Origin: an uncultured Collinsella sp.
Lineage (GTDB): Bacteria > Actinomycetota > Coriobacteriia > Coriobacteriales > Coriobacteriaceae
NCBI GenBank assembly: GCA_902490445.1
Contig: CABUDZ010000060.1
Location: 1 to 12,683 of the forward strand
DNA length: 12,683 nt
Direction of reading: 5' to 3'
The first letter of the stretch is position 1; each line of letters opens with the position of its first letter. Below are positions 5,795 to 12,660 of the stretch, one piece after another. The notes under the pieces were generated by a model that saw only the letters and a list, made by a program, of their open reading frames with translations, did not search any database and was not told where the DNA came from. A program made the position numbers and the translations under genes.

Positions 5795-7357
5795 ATGCAC
5801 CATTCGGATTCCGCGACCGTGACCACGGTCGATACGCTTGCCAAGCTTCTCGATGTGTGCGGTGAGCTGCGCGCATCAGAGCAGGTTGACGAGCGTGCCG
5901 TGACCGGCTGCTCGTTTGATTCGCGCGCGGTCTCGGCAGGTGACGTGTTCTTTTGCAAAGGTGCTGCCTTTAAGCCCGCGTTTTTGAGCATGGCGCTCGA
6001 TGCGGGCGCCGTCGCATTTGTGTGCGAGGAGTCGCTGGTCGAGTCTCTGGAGCCGCTGGCGCAGGAGAGCGGTGCTGCGATGCTGGTTGTTGATAGCGTT
6101 CGCACGGCCATGGCCCTGTTGCCGCCGGAGGTCTACGACCGTCCCGACCACGACGTCAAGATCGTGGGCATCACCGGTACCAAGGGAAAGACCACGGCCG
6201 CTTTTATGCTCCAGTCGATTATTAAAGCGGCGGGCGAGTCCTGCGGCATGATCGGCTCGGTGAGTACCGACGATGGCATCGAGCGCTACGAGAGCACCAA
6301 TACTACGCCCGAGGCCCCAGAGGTCTGGCGCCATATCGCCAACTGCCGCACGTCAGGTCGCCAGTCCATGGTCATGGAGGTCTCGAGCCAGGCGCTCAAG
6401 TACCAACGCGTCGAGAATCTGCCGTTTGACGTGGCGTGCTTCCTCAACATCGGCCGTGACCACATCTCGCCGATCGAACACCCCACGTTTGAGGATTATT
6501 TTGAGAGCAAACTCAGGATCTTTGACCAGGCAAAGACCGCCGTGGTGAATCTGGGCACCGAAGAGGTTGACCGTGTGTTGGAGGCAGCGTCGACGGCCGA
6601 GCGCTTGGTGACCGTTGGCGTCGAGCATCCCGAGGCAAGCCTGTGGGCGAGCGATGTGCGCATGGTCGGCTTTAACATCGAGTTTAACCTGCATGGCCTG
6701 TGTGCCGACGAGTCCGAGGCGGGGGAGAAGGTCCTGCTGGGCATCGCGGGCGACTTTAACGTGGAAAACGCGCTGGTCGCTATCGCCGCTGCGCGCGAGA
6801 TCGGCATCGGTATCGAGGCTATCAAGAAGGGCCTCTCCAAACTGCGTGTGCCGGGCCGTATGGAGGTCGTGGAGTCGAAGGACGGCCGCGTGATCTGCGT
6901 CGTTGACTACGCTCACAACCAGCTTTCGTTCCGGTCGCTTTTCTCGTCGGTCAAGCGCGCGTTTCCCACTAGTCCAGTCATTGCAGTGTTTGGCGCTGCC
7001 GGCGGCAAGGCGCAGGAGCGCCGCGAGCAGCTTCCGCGCGAGGCCGCACCATATTCCGACCTGATGATCTTTGCCAACGAGGACCCGGCTCACGAGGACC
7101 CGATGAAGGTCTGTCGCGAGCTTGCCGAGCATGTTCCCGACGATACGCCGAACAAGATCATCCTCGACCGCGAAGCCGCTGTGCGTGCGGCGTTCAAGGC
7201 GGCGCGCGAGGAGTACGTCAACCCCGATGCTCCCACCATTGTCTTGCTGCTGGCAAAGGGTGACGAGGAGCTCATGCACGTGGGCGACGAGTTCGTGCCC
7301 ATCGAGAGCGACCTTTCGCTGGCCAATCGCCTGATCGATGTTACCCAGTTTGACTAA
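5795..7357 (+). CDS. murE: UDP-N-acetylmuramoyl-tripeptide synthetase MurE, non-diaminopimelate type
   Basis: Mur ligase that adds the third stem amino acid to UDP-MurNAc-L-Ala-D-Glu in the cytoplasm, using ATP. The 520-residue protein has the usual three domains: UDP-binding N-terminus (SFDSRAVSAGDVFFCKG at 40-56), ATPase domain with P-loop GITGTKGKTT at 125-134, NTTPE at 169-173, EVSSQ at 195-199, NIGRDHI at 218-224 and YFESK at 235-239 (the expected carbamylated lysine), then the C-terminal domain VPGRMEV at 352-358, DYAHN at 371-375 and NEDPAHEDP at 428-436. Diaminopimelate enzymes have DNPR at this last site; the aligned Ala fits a lysine- or ornithine-adding enzyme instead. AAAGGTG precedes the start. 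The assignment to MurE is firm; the substrate is inferred. Confidence 0.93.
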   Translation: MHHSDSATVTTVDTLAKLLDVCGELRASEQVDERAVTGCSFDSRAVSAGDVFFCKGAAFKPAFLSMALDAGAVAFVCEESLVESLEPLAQESGAAMLVVDSVRTAMALLPPEVYDRPDHDVKIVGITGTKGKTTAAFMLQSIIKAAGESCGMIGSVSTDDGIERYESTNTTPEAPEVWRHIANCRTSGRQSMVMEVSSQALKYQRVENLPFDVACFLNIGRDHISPIEHPTFEDYFESKLRIFDQAKTAVVNLGTEEVDRVLEAASTAERLVTVGVEHPEASLWASDVRMVGFNIEFNLHGLCADESEAGEKVLLGIAGDFNVENALVAIAAAREIGIGIEAIKKGLSKLRVPGRMEVVESKDGRVICVVDYAHNQLSFRSLFSSVKRAFPTSPVIAVFGAAGGKAQERREQLPREAAPYSDLMIFANEDPAHEDPMKVCRELAEHVPDDTPNKIILDREAAVRAAFKAAREEYVNPDAPTIVLLLAKGDEELMHVGDEFVPIESDLSLANRLIDVTQFD

Positions 7358-7366
7358 TGAACCATG

Positions 7367-7399
7367 ATGGCGGCGGCGCCCTGAGTGCGCTGTCGCCAT
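7367..7399 (+). repeat. Strong hairpin between murE and the HAD gene
   Basis: ATGGCGGCGGCGC (7367-7379) pairs with GCGCTGTCGCCAT (7387-7399) over 13 bp including two G-U pairs, with a 7-base loop. No T-tract follows, so it is more likely a processing or stabilising stem, or a weak terminator, than a classical one. Confidence 0.5.
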
Positions 7400-7455
7400 A
7401 AGCGTGTTCCCTCAAACAAAACATGCCGTCCAAGTCCAAACCCTTCTACGTAAAC

Positions 7456-7460
7456 GGAGT
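7456..7460 (+). promoter_or_regulatory. Shine-Dalgarno site fixing the HAD gene start
   Basis: GGAGT lies four bases before ATG 7465. The upstream in-frame ATG at 7423 has no purine-rich site before it. Confidence 0.65.
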
Positions 7461-7464
7461 AACC

Positions 7465-8376
7465 ATGTCCCACAACACCTTGCCGACCGTTGCCGAGCTT
7501 TCGGGCGAGATGCGCGAGCGCTTGGCCAAGGTCAAGTACGTCTTTACCGACCTGGATGCCACGATGCTCGCGCCCGGCTCGTGCGTGCTGCGCGACAACG
7601 ACGGCAACCCCTCGACCAAACTCGTCGAGGCCGTCGTGGCGCTCGCTCGCGCTGGCATTCAGGTGGTTCCCACCTCGGGCCGCAACCGTACCATGATCCA
7701 CGAGGACGCGCGCGTGCTCGGCCTCAACTCCTACATTGGTGAGATGGGCGGCCTGGTCATGTACGACCTCAAAGCCAACGATTGGGAGTATCTGACTGGC
7801 GACATGCCTTACGACCCCGCCTGCGGCCTTACTCCGCACCAGGTGATCGAGCAGACCGGCGTGTGCGAGAAGATCCTCGCCCGCTGGCCGCATAAGATCG
7901 AGTACCACAACGACATGTCGACTGGCTACAAGTACCGCGAGGTCACCGTCGGCATGCGCGGCGATGTGCCCGACAATGAGGTCCAGGCCATCCTGGACGA
8001 GGCCGGCTGCGGCCTGGTGTGGGCCTGTAACGGTCACCTGACGCATCTGTCCAAGCCGACGACGCTCGAGCTCGAACGCGTCGAGGATGGCCGCGCGTTT
8101 AACATCAATCCCGCCGGCCTCAACAAGGGCGTTGCCATCGCGCGTTTCTGCGAGCACCTAGGGATCGAGCGCGAGGAGACGCTCGCGCTCGGCGATTCCG
8201 AGTCCGACTTCTACATGGCTGACCACGTGGGCACGTTCTGCCTGGTCGAGAACGGTTTGACCAGCGCCGGCGCGCCCGAGTTCCTGGATACCTGCGATAA
8301 CGCCTACGTCACGCGCGGCAAGATTGTCGACGGCTGGGCGGCAACGGCAGAGCTGCTCGTCGCGGCTCGTTCGTAG
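7465..8376 (+). CDS. HAD-superfamily (Cof/HAD-IIB-type) hydrolase, probable phosphatase
   Basis: The 303-residue protein has the four HAD motifs: DLDAT at 29-33 (Asp29 nucleophile and Asp31 acid/base by family knowledge), TSGR at 70-73, Lys221 in NKGVAIARF, and GDSESDFYMAD at 243-253 binding Mg2+. The long segment between motifs II and III is a C2-type cap, placing it with Cof-like and mannosyl-3-phosphoglycerate phosphatase-like enzymes that act on small phosphorylated metabolites in the cytoplasm. The substrate cannot be read from sequence. There is no signal peptide or membrane segment. The start at 7465 is preferred over 7423 because of its ribosome binding site. It lies between murE and murI, so a role with cell-wall precursors or simple housekeeping is possible; neither is shown. 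Confidence 0.85.
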   Translation: MSHNTLPTVAELSGEMRERLAKVKYVFTDLDATMLAPGSCVLRDNDGNPSTKLVEAVVALARAGIQVVPTSGRNRTMIHEDARVLGLNSYIGEMGGLVMYDLKANDWEYLTGDMPYDPACGLTPHQVIEQTGVCEKILARWPHKIEYHNDMSTGYKYREVTVGMRGDVPDNEVQAILDEAGCGLVWACNGHLTHLSKPTTLELERVEDGRAFNINPAGLNKGVAIARFCEHLGIEREETLALGDSESDFYMADHVGTFCLVENGLTSAGAPEFLDTCDNAYVTRGKIVDGWAATAELLVAARS

Positions 8377-8420
8377 CGCGGTCCTATCGTTCTGAGCCAT
8401 ATCTTTTCGAGAGAGAATCT

Positions 8421-8427
8421 GGTGAGG
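8421..8427 (+). promoter_or_regulatory. murI: Closely spaced ribosome binding site of murI
   Basis: GGTGAGG ends only two bases before ATG 8430. The GGTGA part can pair with the 5' side of the anti-SD (AGGAGGTGAT register), which restores a normal alignment. No better start is in frame before the conserved FDSGLGG. Confidence 0.5.
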
Positions 8428-8429
8428 TA

Positions 8430-9314
8430 ATGTCCGATATCGAGAATCTGGCCGGGGACACGCGCCCCATTGGCGTGTTCGACTCGGGCCTGGGCGGTCT
8501 GACGGTTGCGCGTGCGATTGCGACGGCGTTGCCGCACGAGTCCGTCTACTACTTTGGCGACACCAAACGCTGCCCGTATGGCACCCGCACCGAGGACGAG
8601 GTGCGTTCGTTTGCACTGCAGGCGGGCCGTTGGCTGTCGAAGCACGACGTCAAGATCATGGTCATCGCCTGCAATACAGCGACCGCTGCGGCCTTGCGTT
8701 TGGCCCAGCAGGTGCTCGACGTCCCCGTCATCGGTGTGATCGCACCGGGCGCACGCGCGGCAATCAACAGCACCCGCACGCGCCGGGTGGGCGTGCTCGC
8801 CACCAACCTCACCATTCGCTCGGGTGCTTACACGCGCGCCATTCAGGACCTGGATGCCGGTGTTGACGTATACGGCTGCCCTGCCTCGAGCTTTGTCGAG
8901 GTCGTTGAGCACGAGCTCGCCTCGGGTGCGCATCTGCAGGAGCAGTGGCTTGAGAACGAGGACATCTTCGATACACCTGCCGTGCGTGCGCTGGTGGGTG
9001 CCACGGTTGAGCCGCTGCGCGACCACGGTATCGATACCGTGGTGCTCGGCTGTACGCATTTTCCGCTGTTGGTGGGACCTATCCGCCATGCGCTGGGGCC
9101 TGGGGTGCGCGTCGTGAGTTCCGCCGAGGAGACCACGCGCGAGCTGACCGATATCCTCACGCGCCGCGAGCAGCTGGCGGGCGACGCCGCCGAGCCGCAG
9201 CATCGTTTTGCAACGACGGCCGATAACATTGCCGAGTTTGCGGTGGCGGGCAGCTTTATCTTTGGCCAGCCGCTCAAGAGCATTGAGCATATCGATATCG
9301 ATGAACTGAAATAG
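8430..9314 (+). CDS. murI: Glutamate racemase MurI
   Basis: Cofactor-independent racemase that makes D-glutamate for residue two of the peptidoglycan stem; cytoplasmic. The 294-residue protein has PIGVFDSGLGGLTV at 13-26 (Asp17-type acid plus Ser), YFGDTKRCPYG at 41-51, ACNTATAAAL at 80-89 with catalytic Cys81, and LGCTHFPLL at 206-214 with catalytic Cys208, one cysteine for each face of the alpha carbon. Length is typical (about 260-290). It lies 53 bp after the HAD gene and 55 bp before rph. The order murI-rph-rdgB is common in actinobacteria, which supports both identity and lineage. D-glutamate made here would feed MurD and then MurE, whose gene lies two genes upstream. No sign of truncation. 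Confidence 0.95.
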   Translation: MSDIENLAGDTRPIGVFDSGLGGLTVARAIATALPHESVYYFGDTKRCPYGTRTEDEVRSFALQAGRWLSKHDVKIMVIACNTATAAALRLAQQVLDVPVIGVIAPGARAAINSTRTRRVGVLATNLTIRSGAYTRAIQDLDAGVDVYGCPASSFVEVVEHELASGAHLQEQWLENEDIFDTPAVRALVGATVEPLRDHGIDTVVLGCTHFPLLVGPIRHALGPGVRVVSSAEETTRELTDILTRREQLAGDAAEPQHRFATTADNIAEFAVAGSFIFGQPLKSIEHIDIDELK

Positions 9315-9369
9315 ATATAAGGGCACCGACCAAAGGCTCACGTCCACCTTTTGCCGAAAGGATTTTTCT

Positions 9370-10095
9370 ATGGAGTATATGCAGGTCAATCGCGCCAACG
9401 GCCGCGCCGCCGATGAGTTGCGCCCCATCAAGCTTACTCGCGGCGTCATGAAGCACGCCCACGGTTCGTGCCTGGCCGAGTTTGGCGATACGCGCGTGCT
9501 GTGCGCTGCCACCATCGAGGAGGGCGTGCCGGGCTGGCGCAAGGGCGCCAAGGCCGGTTGGGTAACGGCGGAGTATGCCATGCTGCCGGCATCGACCGGC
9601 AAGCGCTGCAAGCGCGAGCACGCCAACCGCAAGGGTCGCTCCATGGAAATCGAGCGTCTGATCGGCCGTAGCCTGCGCACCGTCGTCAACATGAAGGCGC
9701 TCGGAGAGTGCACCGTCACCGTCGACTGCGACGTGATTCAGGCAGACGGCGGCACACGAACGGCGAGCATTACCGGTGCCTGGGTGGCGCTGCACGACGC
9801 CCTTGCCATGTGGGTCGAGGCGGGTAAGCTCGAGCGCATCCCGCTCACGGGCCAGGTCGCCGCGATTTCCATGGGAGTTGTCGACGGCAACACCCTGCTC
9901 GACCTGGATTATTCCGAGGACAGTCACGCCGAGGTCGACATGAACCTTGTCGCCACCGATACCGGTGAGATGATCGAGCTCCAGGGCACCGGCGAGCAGG
10001 CGCCCTTCGACCGCAAGCGCCTCAATGCCCTGCTCGATTTGGGCGACAAGGGCATTGCCGAGCTCATCGAGCTCCAGCGCCAAACCCTCGCCTAA
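9370..10095 (+). CDS. rph: Ribonuclease PH
   Basis: Phosphate-dependent 3'-to-5' exoribonuclease that trims tRNA 3' ends; active as a hexameric ring. The 241-residue length matches the family (about 238-255). Motifs: RAADELRPIKLTRGVMKHAHGS region at the N-terminus, FGDTRVLCAAT at 38-48, GWVTAEYAMLP at 63-73, GRSMEIERLIGRSLR at 89-103 (phosphate-binding Arg) and CDVIQADGGTRTASITGA at 120-137. The segment after MLP reads AST where many members have RST or RAT, a small variation. GAAAGGA at 9356-9362 is seven bases before the start; a second ATG at 9379 is less well placed. A strong terminator follows the stop codon immediately, so rdgB is probably transcribed separately or by readthrough. Confidence 0.96.
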   Translation: MEYMQVNRANGRAADELRPIKLTRGVMKHAHGSCLAEFGDTRVLCAATIEEGVPGWRKGAKAGWVTAEYAMLPASTGKRCKREHANRKGRSMEIERLIGRSLRTVVNMKALGECTVTVDCDVIQADGGTRTASITGAWVALHDALAMWVEAGKLERIPLTGQVAAISMGVVDGNTLLDLDYSEDSHAEVDMNLVATDTGEMIELQGTGEQAPFDRKRLNALLDLGDKGIAELIELQRQTLA

Positions 10096-10132
10096 CCTGC
10101 CAAAAAGGGACAGGTTTATTTTGGCAGGTTTT
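10096..10132 (+). terminator. Strong terminator after rph, with REP-like sequence
   Basis: Perfect 10-bp stem CCTGCCAAAA/TTTTGGCAGG (10096-10105 with 10119-10128), 13-base loop, then TTTT. It begins on the base after the rph stop codon. The loop and right arm contain GGGACAGG followed by TTTATTTT, which resembles a widespread interspersed palindromic repeat. Confidence 0.85.
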
Positions 10133-10160
10133 ATCTGGGAAAACGTCGAAGTATAAGACT

Positions 10161-10213
10161 GCCGTTGATTGAGAGGGGAGAGAGGCCGAAGTCCTCGTCG
10201 TCCTCAACACGGC
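10161..10213 (+). repeat. Possible leader hairpin before rdgB
   Basis: GCCGT/ACGGC (10161-10165 with 10209-10213) and TTGAG/CTCAA (10169-10173 with 10203-10207) form a two-part stem around a purine-rich loop that holds GAGG/CCTC (10182-10185 with 10193-10196). It ends 15 bases before the rdgB ribosome binding site. Function unknown. Confidence 0.3.
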
Positions 10214-10227
10214 ATTGCTATAGAGAC

Positions 10228-10234
10228 AAGGAGG
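10228..10234 (+). promoter_or_regulatory. rdgB: Shine-Dalgarno site fixing the rdgB start
   Basis: AAGGAGG, six bases before ATG 10241, is close to ideal. It rules out the longer in-frame start at 10169, which would place this site inside coding sequence and add 24 residues unlike the family. Confidence 0.85.
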
Positions 10235-10240
10235 CCAGCT

Positions 10241-10882
10241 ATGGCACTTGAGAAGATCGACATCGACACCCTCGACCCGGCGGCGACCATCGTCGTGGCA
10301 ACGGGCAACGCCCATAAGCTCACCGAGATTGAGGCCATTTTGGGCAAGGTTATGCCCGAGGTTCGCTTTGTGGCGCTCGGCCAGCTAGGTGATTTTGAGG
10401 ACCCCGAGGAAAACGGCACGACGTTTTTGGAGAACGCCATCATCAAGGCGCAGGCTGCCGTCGAAGAGACGGGGCTCATGGCCATTGCCGACGATTCGGG
10501 CCTGGTCGTCGATGCTCTGGACGGCGAGCCGGGCGTGTATAGCGCACGCTATGCGGGCGTTCACGGTGACGATGCCGCCAACAATGCCAAGCTGCTCGTG
10601 AATCTGGAGGGCGTGGCCGACGAGGACCGCACTGCGCGCTTTATGAGCGTCGTCGCGCTCATCGACACGGACGGTTTGGTCACCTATGGTGAGGGCGCCT
10701 GCGAGGGCGTTATCGCGCACGAGGGCCGCGGTGATCACGGCTTTGGCTACGACCCGCTGTTCCTGCCGGTCGACACGCCGGGCAAGACCATGGCCGAGCT
10801 GACGGCGGACGAGAAGAACGCCATCAGTCATCGATTCCATGCGCTCGAGCACCTATCTGCCAAACTGACGGGCGAGGAGTAG
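10241..10882 (+). CDS. rdgB: Non-canonical purine NTP pyrophosphatase RdgB/HAM1 (dITP/XTP)
   Basis: Hydrolyses dITP, ITP and XTP to monophosphates, keeping deaminated purines out of DNA and RNA; cytoplasmic. The 213-residue protein has VVATGNAHKLTEIEAIL near residues 17-33, ADDSGLVVDALDGEPGVYSARYAG in the middle (catalytic and nucleotide-binding core), GFGYDPLFLP, and EKNAISHR near the C-terminus. The family usually has Gly or Ala after SHR; here it is Phe (SHRFHAL), a minor change at the base-recognition segment. The N-terminal dozen residues before the first strand are slightly longer than usual. The gene follows rph as in other actinobacteria and is separated from dtd by three bases, with the dtd ribosome binding site inside its last codons, so the two are probably translationally coupled. 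Confidence 0.95.
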   Translation: MALEKIDIDTLDPAATIVVATGNAHKLTEIEAILGKVMPEVRFVALGQLGDFEDPEENGTTFLENAIIKAQAAVEETGLMAIADDSGLVVDALDGEPGVYSARYAGVHGDDAANNAKLLVNLEGVADEDRTARFMSVVALIDTDGLVTYGEGACEGVIAHEGRGDHGFGYDPLFLPVDTPGKTMAELTADEKNAISHRFHALEHLSAKLTGEE

Positions 10883-10885
10883 GCC

Positions 10886-11332
10886 GTGCGTGCGGTGGTG
10901 CAGCGCGTGCTCAACGCCGGCGTGACGGTCGACGGCGAGTGCGTGGGTCGCATTGGACGCGGCTACCTGGTGCTGCTGGGCGTGGGCCATGGCGATACGC
11001 GCGCCGAGGCCGATAAGCTGTGGGGCAAGCTCCGGGGCTTGCGCATTAACGAGGACGATAACGGCAAGACCAACCTGGCACTTGCCGATGTCGACGGCGA
11101 GGTTCTCGTGGTGTCGCAGTTCACGCTGTTCGCCGATTGCCGTCACGGCCGCCGTCCATCGTTTACGGATGCCGGCGCCCCCGATGTTGCCAACGAGCTC
11201 TACGAGTACTTCCTGACGCTCGTTCGCCAAGATGTCGAACACGTGGCGCATGGCATCTTTGGCGCCGATATGAAAGTCGACCTCGTCAACGACGGCCCAT
11301 TCACCATCGTCCTCGATACCGACAATCTGTAA
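10886..11332 (+). CDS. dtd: D-aminoacyl-tRNA deacylase Dtd
   Basis: Homodimeric editing enzyme that removes D-amino acids (and glycine from tRNA-Ala) from charged tRNA. The 148-residue length is typical. Motifs: MRAVVQRV at the start, SQFTLFAD at 77-84 with the SQFTL active-site loop, RRPSF at 89-93, GIFGADM at 123-129, and NDGPFT at 135-140 with the Gly-Pro pair (137-138) that reaches across the dimer. Most members have GPVT, here GPFT. The start codon is GTG at 10886; GAGGAG at 10874-10879 lies six bases upstream and overlaps the end of rdgB. A role in protecting translation from D-amino acids fits a cell that makes D-glutamate (murI nearby), though the enzyme is widespread. Confidence 0.95.
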   Translation: MRAVVQRVLNAGVTVDGECVGRIGRGYLVLLGVGHGDTRAEADKLWGKLRGLRINEDDNGKTNLALADVDGEVLVVSQFTLFADCRHGRRPSFTDAGAPDVANELYEYFLTLVRQDVEHVAHGIFGADMKVDLVNDGPFTIVLDTDNL

Positions 11333-11351
11333 GTAGCCAAATTAGCTACTT
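11331..11351 (+). terminator. Weak hairpin overlapping the dtd stop codon
   Basis: AAGTAGC/GCTACTT (11331-11337 with 11345-11351) gives a 7-bp stem with a 7-base loop. The following bases are GC-rich with no T-run, so termination is doubtful. Its right arm runs into the -35 of the next promoter. Confidence 0.35.
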
Positions 11352-11379
11352 GCGCGTGGTCGCAACAGGGTGCTATAGT
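11350..11379 (+). promoter_or_regulatory. Promoter for veg-ispE with extended -10
   Basis: TGCTATAGT (11371-11379) is a TGn-extended -10 with hexamer TATAGT. TTGCGC at 11350-11355 is a modest -35 at 18-bp spacing. It predicts a leader of about 60 bases before ATG 11447. Confidence 0.6.
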
Positions 11380-11399
11380 ATTAGAGTTTTGTCTATCTT

Positions 11400-11419
11400 A
11401 GGGGTATTATCCCCTTTTT
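11400..11419 (+). terminator. Terminator-like hairpin in the veg leader
   Basis: AGGGG-TATTAT-CCCCT followed by a T-run to 11419, lying between the promoter and the veg ribosome binding site. A short stem (5 bp) but the correct shape for an intrinsic terminator or attenuator. The loop TATTAT could instead be the -10 of a second promoter. Confidence 0.4.
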
Positions 11420-11446
11420 GAATTGCACCTTCTGGAGGCCCTGTTC

Positions 11447-11743
11447 ATGGAAGAGATGGAAGTCAATCACGTCGACGACATCCACGAGAAGCTGACCGAT
11501 ATGGTGGGCGATCGCGTCAAGGTGAAGGCCAACATGGGCCGCACCCGCGTCGTCGAGCGCATGGGCACCATCAAGAGCGTCCACCCCGCCGTCTTTATCG
11601 TCGAGGTTGACGAACGTCGCGGCCGCAAGTCGCGTCAGTCCTACCAGTATATCGATGTCCTCACCGGGCAGGTCGAGCTGTTCGACCCCGAGAGCGGTGA
11701 GCACATTTTTACCCCGCTCGGCAATCAGCTCGAGGAGCACTAA
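11447..11743 (+). CDS. veg: Veg family protein (DUF1021)
   Basis: Small 98-residue soluble protein. The core DRVKVKANMGRTRVV at about 22-36, followed by ERMGTIKSVHPAVFIVEVD and QSYQYIDVLTGQVELF, matches the B. subtilis Veg pattern as I recall it (KANGGRRK..ERSG...YPSVFV...SYSYADILT..VEL). In Bacillus, Veg has been linked to biofilm matrix expression; its molecular function is not settled and should not be assumed here. The N-terminus is about 6-10 residues longer than Bacillus Veg and the tail is acidic. The start is ATG 11447 with GGAGG at 11434-11438, eight bases upstream; a TTG at 11423 lies before that site and is rejected. ispE follows after two bases, the same neighbourhood as in Bacillus, where veg lies close to ispE. 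Confidence 0.9.
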   Translation: MEEMEVNHVDDIHEKLTDMVGDRVKVKANMGRTRVVERMGTIKSVHPAVFIVEVDERRGRKSRQSYQYIDVLTGQVELFDPESGEHIFTPLGNQLEEH

Positions 11744-11745
11744 CG

Positions 11746-12660
11746 GTGACCGATCGGTCCCTGACTCTTTCCGCGCCGGCAAAGATTAACCTCTACCTGG
11801 GGGTTCATACCGAGCGCGATGACCGCGGCTACCACAGGGTCGATTCCCTGATGGCAGCCGTCGGTCTTTCCGATTCCGTGACGGTCGCGCCGGCGCAGGC
11901 GCTGACCGTCCAGACGGTTCCGGCATCAGATTTTCCCATGCAAAAGAATACGGCGTATCGGGCTGCGGTTGCTATGGCCGAGCATTATGGTCGCGAGGCA
12001 AACATCTGCGTGACGATTGAGAAGCGCATTCCATTGTGCGCCGGCTTGGGCGGCCCCTCGACGGATGCGGCCGCGGTCATTGTCGCCTTGGCGGAGCTCT
12101 GGGGAATTGATCGCTCCGACCCCGCGCTCGACGACATTGCGCGGGGTATTGGTGCTGACGTCCCGTTCTTTTTGCACGCGAGCCTTGCGTTCTACGTAGG
12201 TGGGGGAGACGTGCTGGCAACTGAGTATCCCGCGCTGCCCGCAACGCCCGTCGTGTTGGTCAAGCCGCGCGAGGCAAGCGTTTCAACAATTGAAGCCTAT
12301 CGACGTTTTGACGAGGCTCCGGTGCCTGCAGACAAGCCCGGCGCGATAGCTTCTGCCTTGCATGCTGGTGATGCCGAGACGGCATATGCGCTCATCCATA
12401 ACAACCTAGGTGTCATTTCCGCACAGATGGAGCCGCAGATTCAAATGGTTCTCGATTGGCTGCGTAAACAGGACGGCACCGTTGCTGTAGATGTGTGCGG
12501 ATCGGGTGCCTGCTCATTTGCCATTTGCGACACCGCCGCCACGGCCGAAAGGCTTGCCGACGCTGCCCTGCAAAACGGCTGGTGGTCCTGCGCGACGGAG
12601 CTCATTCCCAACACGGTTCGCATCGAAGGGTTGATTTCCGATCTCAGCCGAACACATTGA
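11746..12660 (+). CDS. ispE: 4-diphosphocytidyl-2-C-methyl-D-erythritol kinase IspE
   Basis: GHMP kinase of the MEP (non-mevalonate) isoprenoid pathway; phosphorylates CDP-methylerythritol with ATP in the cytoplasm. The 304-residue protein has SAPAKINLYLGV at 9-20 (substrate-site Lys), GYHRVDSLM at 28-36, the ATP-binding GHMP loop PLCAGLGGPSTDAA at 96-109 (most members have GGSSADAA, here GGPSTDAA), IGADVPFFL at 135-143 and the third motif CGSGACSF at 251-258. The start is GTG 11746, with GAGGAG at 11732-11737 inside the last codons of veg, so coupled translation is likely. The stop is at 12658-12660 and the gene is complete. Only 23 bases follow in the window. Presence of IspE implies isoprenoids, including the undecaprenyl carrier for peptidoglycan, come from the MEP route. 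Confidence 0.95.
   Translation: MTDRSLTLSAPAKINLYLGVHTERDDRGYHRVDSLMAAVGLSDSVTVAPAQALTVQTVPASDFPMQKNTAYRAAVAMAEHYGREANICVTIEKRIPLCAGLGGPSTDAAAVIVALAELWGIDRSDPALDDIARGIGADVPFFLHASLAFYVGGGDVLATEYPALPATPVVLVKPREASVSTIEAYRRFDEAPVPADKPGAIASALHAGDAETAYALIHNNLGVISAQMEPQIQMVLDWLRKQDGTVAVDVCGSGACSFAICDTAATAERLADAALQNGWWSCATELIPNTVRIEGLISDLSRTH

Noticed and set aside
8304..9719. 471-codon antisense frame over murI and rph
   Set aside because: It spans the intact murI gene, the start of rph and the intergenic gap on the opposite strand, has no recognisable domain, and is explained by codon bias.
10129..10157. Promoter for rdgB with TATAAG at 10152
   Set aside because: The only -35 at 17-bp spacing is TTTTAT within the terminator U-tract, too weak to call. 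The alternative TGCTATAGA at 10216 sits too close to the ribosome binding site.
10169..10240. Upstream start for rdgB
   Set aside because: It adds 24 residues unlike the family and places the near-ideal AAGGAGG inside the gene.
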